Part shown: piece after piece, positions 11,948 through 21,573 of the stretch | Position numbering within the stretch: the first letter of the stretch is position 1 | How the letters are laid out: each line of letters starts with the position of its first letter | Origin: Scortum barcoo | Lineage: Eukaryota; Chordata; Actinopteri; Centrarchiformes; Terapontidae | DNA length: 64,000 bases | Assembly (NCBI GenBank): GCA_023238725.1 | Contig: CM041550.1 | Coordinates: 22,564,586 to 22,628,585 of the forward strand | Direction of reading: 5' to 3' | Notes under the pieces: generated by a model | Database searches by the model: none | What the model was told of the DNA's origin: nothing | Seen by the model: only the letters and a program-made list of their open reading frames with translations | Translations under genes and position numbers: made by a program

Positions 11948-13581
11948 TTAACCCTTACATACTGTTTGGGTCAAATTTGACCCATTTTGACATTTGACAG
12001 CAGTAAAAATACCCTAAACGTCATTCTTTTAGCCTGAAAATTTGATTACTTTTCCTAAAGTGATCCAAAATGCACAAAAATGAAAAGATTTTAAAATTGT
12101 ATACGTTTTGTACAGGTGCTACAAATTTTTGTACACTGAAGCTGTTTCGGGTCAAATTTGACCCGTACCTATTGAGCTGGATTTTAGATCCACCAGTGTG
12201 GGTCAAATCAGGGAAAATGGTGGTTTTAGGGAATCTTGAAACTGTGAAACTGTACAGGCCATGTTTTTGTGTGTTTTTAATGGGACAGACGTGAGAGAGT
12301 TCAAGGGGGACCTCGACACAGTCACGAGAGACTTGGAGTTATGAAATCATGAACATGGGCGAATGTGTTCCCATCACATTCACCCAGCTTCCCACAGAGA
12401 CAGACACTTGATGATTTTTGAAGCAGCATGAGGGAATCTCAAAACAGTGAAATAGTAAAACAGCAGAGGAGTGATCATATATGGTGCACAAAGGGAACGG
12501 ATGTCATCCAGAGGTCAGAGGGCGCCTTGACACAGACTCAAGATCTGCACCTGCAAACACAAACACCTGCAATGTAATAAAATAATCTATAAAGCAACAA
12601 ATTTGAATCAATTTGGGTTGGGAGGGTAGTGGTGGGTGCTTCATAACATTATAAAGGTACCTGAGCTGCCATTTCAGTGACATCACGGCAGCAAGACTTG
12701 GTGAGCAACAGGCCCTTGATCTGATCTTCTAAGATGAGGAAGTTGACAGTTATTTGGAGGAGGATGTGTCAGAGCAGGAAGATAACGTAGAAGAAAACTC
12801 TGATTACAGCCCCTCTGATGAAGATGACTCTGATGGAGAGGAGCAGGCAGCAAGGCAGACGGTTTATGTAGAAAAACAGTGCTATCTGTTGGTCCTTCCA
12901 CATCAAGTTGCAGGCAACTTTGAATGACTCCAGCACCCACAAGACTGACGATCTCCCATGCATCTGACATTTTGTCAACGTTCCAGCTTTTCCTCCATTC
13001 CAGCCATTGAAAAAATTGTCATTGCAATGACAAACATTGAGCAGATTCATTGTTATGGTCAAGAATGGAAGACCATGGATGTGACTGACCTACATGCCTA
13101 CATGGGGCTTCTAATACTGGGTGGTGTGTACAGGCCCCGAGGTGAGACTGCTTCTAGTCTGTAGGACACTGAGACGGGAAGACCAATATGTTCCTGGAAA
13201 TGTTCTGTACCATATCGGTTCAGTTATCGGTTAAACATGGTTATATCATAAATACCAAGAGTTCCAGAATGTTAATGCCATTTTCAAATGAACTAAAATA
13301 TATTTAAATCATTATAGCTTTTATATTTTTATGTCTTATGTACAACAGACATAATACTGTGTAATAGTAGATGTTTTTCTCTAAAATATTAAAAAATACA
13401 CTCTCTCCTATTTTTTTTAAGGATTAATCATACATTTAATGATGTGACATAGGCTATTTAGACATTTTAAATAGATCTGTACTTTAAAATTTGGTATTGA
13501 CACTAACTATGAGGGAATTCTTGGTCTGGGTCAAACTTGACATGGACCATACTGTGAAGGTATAACATATCTAAGGGTTAA
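11948..13581 (+). mobile_element. piggyBac-superfamily element, internally deleted
   Basis: A TTAA lies at each border (11948-11951 and 13578-13581), the target duplication typical of piggyBac. The inside ends are an imperfect inverted repeat: CCCTTACATA on the left and, read on the other strand, CCCTTAGATA on the right. The body is 1,626 bp, shorter than usual autonomous copies. It holds a recognisable but broken transposase N-terminal part at about 12682-13240. Near the left end a 16-bp palindrome GGGTCAAATTTGACCC occurs twice (11968-11983 and 12149-12164), both preceded by CTGTTT. A diverged copy lies near the right end (13528-13543). The catalytic domain is missing, so the element is dead or could move only in trans. 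Confidence 0.85.
12682..13240 (+). pseudogene. piggyBac (PGBD4-like) transposase fragment, broken
   Basis: This is the N-terminal part of a piggyBac transposase with several disruptions. One frame reads ALDLIF, then a stop codon at 12730-12732, then a long acidic stretch (DEEVDSYLEEDVSEQED, SPSDEDDSDGEEQ) typical of the disordered N-terminus. After frame changes it continues with PAIEKIVIAMTNIEQ and DVTDLHAYMGLLILGGVY, the conserved start of the DDE_Tnp_1_7 domain. It then reaches a stop after ETASSL (13162-13164) and continues diverged to about 13240 in another frame. The aspartate-containing catalytic core is absent. At least one premature stop and two frameshifts make it non-functional. 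The family call rests on the acidic head, the HAYMGLLILGGVY motif and the TTAA/CCCTTA ends. Confidence 0.85.
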
Positions 13582-14364
13582 ACAGTCTTTAGTGCATACT
13601 CTAAAGTTCATGGTGCAAGTGCACTTTGGGCATGTCCACCTCCTCCACTTTTTATTGTTACACAGAGCATACCCTGGGTGTAAAGGGGTTGTATTCAGTC
13701 TCTTAATTAATCATTGGTGTGTTTTGGGCATAACATGAATTAAACTGATAGGAGCGCCAGCTCCCATTTCCTTTAAAAGCCAGGTGGTTTGCTGATGGCT
13801 CATTGCTATTTAAATGGTGGATTTGGCAAGTTTTCTGCTGAAGAAACAAAGTGAAAGCATGCAAGCTAACCAAGAACATCACTTTGTGTGTCACAAAGAG
13901 AGTCCATGTGCACTGTAAATTCAACTATATAGATGCATCTTAGCATCTGGATAAAGACCAACACGCCCATGGGCACACAGATGGGTGCAAGTACATTTCT
14001 TGCATAAACAACATGAGCACTGGGCATCAAAATGACAACCGTGTTAGTCGGAGAAATAGGGCCCATTTTTTTGTGATGGCATCTTCACCTATAAATACCA
14101 TTACCAAAGACATCTTTTAAGTCTGAATCCAGTTCATCTACAAAATGCTTACTAAAGTGAAATTAAGTGGAATGTTTAAGTAAATGTTATAAACCCAGCT
14201 GACATATGAAAAGAATGCATAACCAGACAGATAAATCTAAATGTTTCATTTATTCAGCGTCATGCAGACATGGAAAATTAATCATAAAGCTGCCAACATA
14301 GTTAAGCAGTGATTGTTGGTAAATTAAAATATATATATATATTTTGGGAGGAGGATTCAGTTAC
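13582..14364. other. Intergenic, no gene seen
   Basis: No coding or repeat signal beyond a short AT run near 14329-14342. Confidence 0.5.
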
Positions 14365-14457
14365 CTCTGTCTGAAGCTTTCTAGAGCTATCTGTGCCCGA
14401 TGTCCTCGGTCAAGGAGCTCTGTCACGCACTTCAACAAGGTGAGATTTGGGAACTGC
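14365..14457 (-). CDS. Candidate orphan exon, function unknown
   Basis: On the - strand a 93-nt open segment has exon-like borders. Upstream is a pyrimidine-rich acceptor, CCTCCCTTTCCAG; downstream is a donor, AGAG then GTAACT. Both splice phases are 2, so the exon would be symmetric. The peptide includes QFPNLTLLKCVTELLD and GHRAQIALESFRQ, which looks protein-like (amphipathic helices, no low complexity). I do not recognise the family. The frame hits a stop directly after the donor, as expected if the segment is an exon. No partner exons were found nearby, and a LINE fragment lies about 20 bp away. It may be a real exon of an unidentified - strand gene, an exon of a dead gene, or coincidence. 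Confidence 0.3.
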
Positions 14458-14476
14458 CTGGAAAGGGAGGCACTTT

Positions 14477-14829
14477 GAAGTATATCCAGAAGTCTGCTGC
14501 TCATCTGCTCACCCACTCCCACTCCCGTGACCGCATCACCTCTGTCCTCCAGAACCTCTGCTGGCTTCCTGTCCCACATCCAATCCAATTCAAAGTCCTT
14601 CTCCTCTCTCATAAAGCTCCCTCTTTCCTCACTGACAGACCCCATCACCTCACTCCTTCGTGCAAAATACCTGCACCATTCTGTCCATGTTCAGATCGCC
14701 AATAAATACTCACCTTTTCAGATCTGCTTTGAATGTGTGATCAATGCTTTTCCTGTGCTGCTTTCAATGACCAGTTTTAATTTATATAAATCGTCTTTAA
14801 GTACCCTGAAAAGTGCTCCATAAATAAAT
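14477..14829 (+). mobile_element. 3' end of an L2-clade LINE retrotransposon
   Basis: The + frame reads KYIQKSAAHLLTHSHSRD, ITSVLQNLCWLPVPHPIQFK and VLLLSHKAP. This is the conserved tail of fish L2-type reverse transcriptases, of the pattern IQxSAARLLT...HITPVLxxLHWLPVxxRIxFKxLLL. The element then ends in the usual 3' tail: a diverged copy of 'TACCCTGAAAAGTGCTCCATAAATAAATG' followed by (ATT)n. It is a 5'-truncated, decayed copy, and the frame is not intact over the whole segment. Confidence 0.8.

Positions 14830-14896
<67 letters not shown>
14830..14896. repeat. (ATT)n tail of the LINE
   Basis: About 22 ATT units follow directly on the LINE 3' tail. L2-like elements commonly end in short tandem repeats, so this is best read as their expanded 3' terminus. 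Confidence 0.95.
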
Positions 14897-15297
14897 GAAG
14901 AGATCTGAGGGCTCATGGGGCATTAAAAGAGAACATTATGCTTTATTGTGATATTTAGTTATTTATGTATTTATCTGGCATGAAGCACGGCCATAAGCTG
15001 AACAGACTGCTGACTCAGTCCTGTTGGTAGTCTCAGAGGTGTTAGGATTAATTCATGCTGTTTGGGCATCTTTTGCTTTTATACTGTGGCCAAAAGTGGC
15101 CTTCTGAATAGCAGTAATGTCTTATTTAGTTTGACCATAAGGAATATTATTTTGTTTTATTATTACTTAAGTGTTGGAACAAGCTGAATACACGATACAG
15201 AATACACATTTAAATTGCCAAATTGTGCAACTTCAAAGCTAATTAAGTAGCTAGAAGGGGCTAGCCAGGGGTTAAGGCAGTGTTACTCATTACACCT
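14897..15297. other. Intergenic, no gene seen
   Basis: Nothing recognised in this stretch, which leads into the hairpin at 15298. Confidence 0.5.
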
Positions 15298-15350
15298 GCA
15301 TGCAAGCCACCAATTAAATCTAACTAAGCTTTAATTGGTGGCTTGCATGC
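15298..15350. repeat. Perfect 21-bp stem, 11-nt loop hairpin
   Basis: The arm at 15298-15318 (starting GCATGCAAGCCACC) is the exact reverse complement of 15330-15350 (ending GGTGGCTTGCATGC). The loop is TCTAACTAAGC. There is not a single mismatch. The flanks do not extend the pairing. It could be a recent palindromic insertion, the core of a small foldback element, or an RNA hairpin. A perfect stem this short is not typical of a microRNA precursor. Confidence 0.95.
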
Positions 15351-18300
15351 TAGTTCATTTTTTAATAATACAAGTAATTGCATTTGAAGAATTATTTTCA
15401 AAACAAAAACTCTATACATAATACTTTAAACACCAAACTCTGACATAAAATTGTTTATCATAAAGTTTGGTTCACTTTATCCTCAATATGTAGTGGTAAA
15501 CTCCTCAGCCAGTGCCTGTTACCTGATCTGTAACCAAGTTTGGAAAAATCGTTCATTTTACCAAATTCTTTACCAGTGTGAAAGGGCCCAAATTCAGATT
15601 ATACTGGACCATTTTTGTGGCCTAATGTAGTTGATGATGTTTCAATACTTTGTGCTACAGTGAATCCACATCCGCACAGAAGACAGCACAGAGCCAGCTG
15701 ATGTGTTGCAAGCAGGCCAGTGTGTGTTTTCTTAACAACCACCAGCTTTCGTGCAACTGGGACAAATTGGATTATTCTTTAATTTGATTTTATTTAGAAC
15801 AAGAGGGAACACACTGATCCAGTTTTCGGACATTTATCTGTCTGTCTGCAGCTGAAACATGTTTCTGTATTTGCTCCAGTGATCAGAGATCAGAGTATTT
15901 AGACATGTTAATATACTGACCTATTTCCACAACATCCCCACAAAGCCTTTTTGTCCCAGCTAACAGGTTTTGACTGACCCAGAGGGGGAAAAGATTTATT
16001 TGAACTATTTCTATTCTCACAATGAATAAACTGTTGTTGGTCAGTAGAAAATCAATTTCCCTCCTCTGTGTAAACCAGATTACCTTTGTATTTGCACTGG
16101 AAGAATATTGGACACAGATTTCCAACTATACGAAGTTATGTGTTGTTATGCACTGGTGGGGGCTGATACAGCAGACATGAGGCATCTACAAGACAAAAAG
16201 AATAGCGTCAAATTTCTGACAAGCACTTCCAGAAATTGTTACCATATTATGATATAATCATAAAAATCTGTTTTTAATACAGAAATAATGCCTCTGATTG
16301 TGGATTAAATTGATAGAGGATTAATCTTCATAATAATTAATCAGGTCTCTCGCACAGAGGAAATAAATAATCACTACATCAAGACAAAATAAGTTTAGCC
16401 CTGGAACAGTGTCTCAGCCAGGGAGGGAAACAAGCTGGATGTTGTGTATGTGAGTCACAGTCCCTTTTTGATTTTGCAGGGACAGGTTTAGTGGTTATCT
16501 CCGAAAGGGCCTGAAAGTCTCCAAAGACGACCCTGTGGCCAGGCAACAGTAATATATTGGTAACTCGTGGAGAAACTGCCGTGAGACCGAGAGAGTAAAA
16601 AAGCTGTCAGCTGAGGAAAAGGGGGCCTGATTACACCTACATACCCACAGCTGAGCCCCTCTCTCTGATACACACTGTGTAATACGGAACGGATCCGTAC
16701 ATGCTCACAATCTTGCACATGCGACTATATGCACAGCGTTCATGAACACATTATATATGATCTTGGCATGGCAATCTAAACATTCAAGCTTAACTTTCCT
16801 TAGAGTAGCCACACATGCTTTTTAATACCTTTACTTTTAACACTTTTTTTGTCTCATTTGCCAAATAAGAGATTGGTGTACAACACACACACCTACACAC
16901 ACAGAGAGAGATACAGTTTTCCCCTGGTCCCTGGAAGACTTACATTAAGATCCTCCACTCTTGGTTGCACACAACAATGCATTGGTGCAATGGGATTTTT
17001 TTACAGATGATGAAGATAATATCTGAAAAGTTTTTATTTTGTATCTGACAGAGGCAGCAGTAACTCCATTTACTTGTCAAGATCTATATTGAATAGCCTA
17101 TACCAGGCTGGTGTTGGCACAGCAGATTTACTCATACCCTATTTCAGACATCTCAAGAAAATAAGATAAGGTTGCTGTTTTCCCAAGCACATTGCCCATT
17201 GTTGGTTCCTAGGTGGCAGTTTCTTATACCTGGTTTAAATCTAATGCGATTGCAAGTCCAGGGGAGATTTTACTGCAGGGGTTAGCGGGTTTAAATGATG
17301 CAGCAGTATCATAACATATGTCATTCAGCTAATGCAGAGGCAGCCAGCATGTGAGGTTGAGTGATCGGGCAGAGCGGAGAGTCACAGGCCACAGGGAACT
17401 AAATAAAGATGTGTTAATATGGAACTGAGGCGCTTCTCGTCATTAACATTTGGGTAATAGCCAGTATTAAAATGAAACCTACGTCAAGGGCAGTAATTAC
17501 GCAGTATCGCAGCACATTACATGATGCTTCTAAAGTGGGAGTCATGAAAATGATTTGCTCTGCAACACAAAACCACTGCACACTCTGCTGCTGTCAGTCT
17601 TTGTCTTCTTTGGTTCAGCCTCAGCCGTGCTTCCTTAAACAGCTTATTGCAACATGCTAGCATATTAAAATGAAATGGTCAACATTACCAACTGAATCAG
17701 TTAGAACTGACATTATGAACATGCTGGCATGCTGAAATGTTAGTATTGAGTTCAGAGCCTAACTAAAGACACAAAAGTAAAGGCATTGGAGTTTTACTCC
17801 ACCAATAAGCAAAAATCCAGCAAATCACTCAGATTTAACTTCCTAACTGAATAAAACCTCAGGCAATTCCAGGAATCTCCAGCCTGTCCTTCAGAGTTGG
17901 TAAATGTATCTTTACAACATTTATGTAAGACTACTTTTAAATTAAAACATAGTCAATACATTTTCAATACCAAAGAAAATCTCTTCATTAACTGAGTCAA
18001 AGAAACAAACTTCCTGAATATAAAAAAAAAACTTACTCCATAGATGTCAGTCAAGCAGCAGCACGTAACATCAATACTTTCAGCACAGTTCATTTTTCAC
18101 AAATTGAGGTTTCAGTGGAGCGCTCTAAGTGAGCAAGGTACCTCAAGCCTTTCCGGGTGTGTGTAATTGAGCAGGACAAGATGAACGAAGTATGGCAGAC
18201 ATCAAGTATCTCTGCACTTCAGAAATGAGACAATGAAATGCACACCCTCCTGTGTCAACACTGTTGGAGACAAGTTTTCTATTTTGAGTCAGGATGTAGT

Positions 18301-19037
18301 AAAAATGGTGGAAAGGTTATTTTGACTGAGATTTGAAACTTAGGGGTCACCAGCAGCATATAATTCACTAAGAATTAAGCTCCCAGCTTTCAATGTGCTT
18401 AGCTGCTTCTAGGCATAGAGCAGGATATTGTTAAGGGATAGAAAACACTGATGAGAAAATCAAGAAGGATAAAATGTAACTGGGAAATGGATATAGTCAT
18501 TACTAGCTTACACGCAGACACACAAATCGAGTTCCCAGTTGGATATGTCAATATGTAAAAAACATGTTTTTAATGCAGCTTTGTGAGCAGTTGTCATTTG
18601 TGCTTTGTAAAGAATAGTCTACAAAGATGCACAAACATAATGTGGAAATAGATAAGTGCACAATGCATTCTCATGTGACATTCAGAAAAGAACAGTATTT
18701 CATGTTAGAAAAGTGAGCCTGCCTGGGGATATGCCATTTGGTAGAGGCAATTAAACATTCTCCAGCTGCACATTGCAGCACGGGAATCAGCGAAAGACGG
18801 CCACCTTTCATAAAGCTTTCATGTGCTTGCACTGAATTTATTGGTCAATAAGAAGTTGTTGTTTTTTTACATTCTATCACTTAACAGCTTGCTTGGTGGT
18901 GTGCATCCTTCATATCCATAGCAGCTGCATGCACATCAGTACAGCATAGAACTGCTCTGCCAGCAGCATGCTTTGAAGCCTTTCTTTGCCTCCCACAGTT
19001 TAACATTTACATAAAAACACCTTCTCAGGGACTGTAT

Positions 19038-19041
<4 letters not shown>
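15351..19041. other. Intergenic, no gene seen
   Basis: No convincing frame. The segment around 17340-17600 is repeat-free, of mixed composition and rich in short AT-core words; it reads like a conserved non-coding element. At about 17650-17760 a short run resembles the tail of the repeat family at 2615 (words such as CATGCTGGCATGCTGAAATG). Imperfect CA/GA runs lie near 16883-16912. Confidence 0.45.

Positions 19042-19068
<27 letters not shown>
19042..19068. repeat. (AG)13 microsatellite
   Basis: Clean AG dinucleotide run. A small CA run also lies at 19229-19245. Confidence 0.95.
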
Positions 19069-20299
19069 AGCACACATACAGACAAATATCATTAAACGTA
19101 ATGGTGAAAACCTCCGTGAGACTCATGCAGTCTGAATACACACAACGCACACTTAAATACAGTTGTGATCCACCATGTATAATGTCATATATACACATAC
19201 CGTGAGCAAAACTATCCAAACTACACAAACACACACACACACACAGCCTCCCTCACTCTGCTACTATCTCTGCTGGTGTTCACAATTCCCGTGGAGTTTA
19301 TGCTTCCGGAACCCAATTATGCCTCACCGGCAAATTAGCCACCATTAGCGGGGCACCAGCATGCATCACCAGGGGAGAGGGAGAGGCCTTTAGCTCATCT
19401 TATGGTCTGCCTTCCTGCTCACCAAAATACTGATTAGCTAATAATTCACACTAATGCAAAGGCAACTGCTGCACTGGTCTCGTTATCGTTGTCAAGTGTT
19501 AGCTACAAATGTGGAGATATCAGATGGCCCAAACCAGTGATTATGTTCTTCTTTTCTGGAGCTTGTTTGGTATCCTTATGAGGTGTCCTATAACAGTATT
19601 TCAGGTGAAGCAGCTGAGCAGACTGGACTGTATGCATGGTAAACAGATACAGTAGTACTCCGACAGCATCCCACTATAAGCCAGTGGTATTACTGCTAAA
19701 TAAATGCAAAGGAACTGGAATTAACCACAGCCATCACATGAACTGCCTTTTGAACCATGTTATGGCATGGAGATACCTGTTAATTGCATTTTCTTGTCAT
19801 CTCAAAAGGGTGTTTGAAGAAACCTATTTTCCTAGCAGTCTTAGGCTCAGGGCACTATAGTTTTTCTTACATTTGAGCAAATATTCTGACTATTCCAGCA
19901 GTGATAATTACTGTGAGTGAACCTCTGTTGAACTGTGCCGAGAAACAAGTTGTTAAAAAGTATGAGAACTACTTTCCAAACGACATCTGGTTAGAACTAC
20001 AAGTAGTAACTTCTCAACTTTGCATGGTGTCGGCCCCTGGATTCATCTGGCTAATGGACCAGCCCATTTGTAGTGAAAGCAGCACAGCAGCAGTACATTC
20101 AGTCCTCTTTATCTGGGTCTATACAGGATGCATTCATGCACATTATTGAGTGTAGGTCCCCTGGTTTCATTCAATTGTGAATTGTGTAAAAACAAAAACA
20201 AATGCAAGTTGTGCACACGGTGTAAGCCATCTGCAGCAGAAGCTTTCTCTACTCCTGTCTATGCTGCGAGTCCCACTACATTCAAATCCATTTTCCATT
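19069..20299. other. Intergenic, possible non-coding element
   Basis: The stretch 19260-19500 has balanced composition, no repeats and several homeodomain-like cores (AATTAG, GATTAGCTAATAATT), so it is a candidate regulatory element. The rest shows nothing recognisable. Short frames at 19636-19860 and 19901-20149 have no domain. Confidence 0.4.
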
Positions 20300-20981
20300 G
20301 CCCTGGTGACAGACCTTAACAGTCATCGCCATCTGACCGGTGCCCACCAAGCTCCATGCCACCATCTGACCTGCATGATGAACCCCCGGCTGTGCTACAG
20401 AGACCTACAAAACACACGACACCCTGTCGTCATCCTTCACCGCACACTGCCACGAGTATTGTCCTTGTGTAGCCAGGTGGAACCAATGCTGTGGGGCAGT
20501 TGGTCTGGCCTTATTCGTTGTGATGGCAGTGATTGGTTAATAAGGGGCACCTGTTGGCGAGCAACGTGTGCTATTGTGGGCGATTCTGCCACATAAAGTA
20601 AAGTGTTGAACACGCCACTGAATTGAGTAAATTCAAGCGTCAGAGGCTCCATACCGGGGTGTGGTGTGGCAGGAGGAGCAGCCTGAAGAACAGAGTTACC
20701 TGTGGTATGTTGACTGTGACCATTGATGTTCTTGCTTCATTAGGTGCCCAGTGTTGGGGAGAGAGCCAGTGGAAGGCTTTTACTAGAGCCCCTGGAGAAC
20801 TGGAATGCAAGTGTAATTGGGGAACTCTAACCAGGGCATCTGGTGGATTGCTGCTAGTGAGCCACCTCCTGTGTGCAATCTATCTTAAGGTGGCTGTAAG
20901 CTGACACAGTGAACTATGTATAGCTCCTGCACTGTGTTGGTGTGTTCATTTGCCACCTCAAGTTAAATAGGGGTTCCATTT
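20300..20981. repeat. GC-enriched block, probably repeat-derived
   Basis: The composition differs sharply from the flanks: higher GC, and long frames on both strands (139 codons at 20177-20596) with no known domain. It ends where the LTR-like block begins. Together they look like one composite or adjacent mobile elements, but no conserved protein motif is visible. Confidence 0.35.
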
Positions 20982-21573
20982 GATGTTGTGTGTGTGTGTT
21001 ATGTTTCACTCAGTGTCCTGTTGTGTTTTCTGGTGTCTTGTGTTCCTTGTGTTTTCATTGTCAGGTTATGTTTTGTCATGTCAGGTTTTCATGTCTGTCA
21101 TGTTAAGTTCCATGTCTGTCGTGTTTCTGGTTCCTTGTTCTGGCATGTGTTTTATTTTGAAATCAACTCTCCCTTATGTTTCAGGTCCCCTTACTTCCTG
21201 CCATTGTGTTTCCCGCCTGTCTGATTGTCTGCCACCCCGCCCTGATTGTGTTCACCTGTTCCCTATTACCCCATGTGGTTATTTAGTCCTTGTCTTCCCT
21301 TGTCTTGTTGCCAGATCGTTGCCTCATGTTGCACGTTTCGTGTTATGTTCTAGTGTTTCGTGTTTCATGGTCCATGTTCGTGTCGTCTTCTAGTGTTTCA
21401 TGGTCCACGCTTCATGATCTTGCCACCCACGAGTGAGTTTTTTGTTAATGTGATTTTGGATCTTTAATTTTCGAGATACCTTTTGGTTTATTATTAAAAC
21501 CTTCAACACCATCCTTGCCGTGAGTCGTGTCCTGCATGTGGGTCCTCCTGCTCTGCCTAGTTCTAAAACCTAA
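20982..21573 (+). mobile_element. Probable solo LTR or LTR-like repeat
   Basis: The block begins TGTTGTGTG and ends CCTAACA (TG...CA). It carries ATTATTAAAACC as a likely polyadenylation region about 75 bp before the end. It contains phrases common in fish dispersed repeats, e.g. CCCTGATTGTGTTCACCTG on this strand. No primer-binding site, polypurine tract, reverse transcriptase or second LTR is visible nearby, and I found no clear target duplication. A solo LTR is the most economical reading. The long + frames through it (20980-21393) are composition-driven. Confidence 0.5.

Noticed and set aside
20177..20596. 139-codon + frame
   Set aside because: No domain, no splice context, inside a compositionally odd repeat-like block.
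20980..21393. 137-codon Cys/Val-rich + frame
   Set aside because: Lies in the LTR-like repeat; the hydrophobic composition comes from TG/TC-rich DNA.
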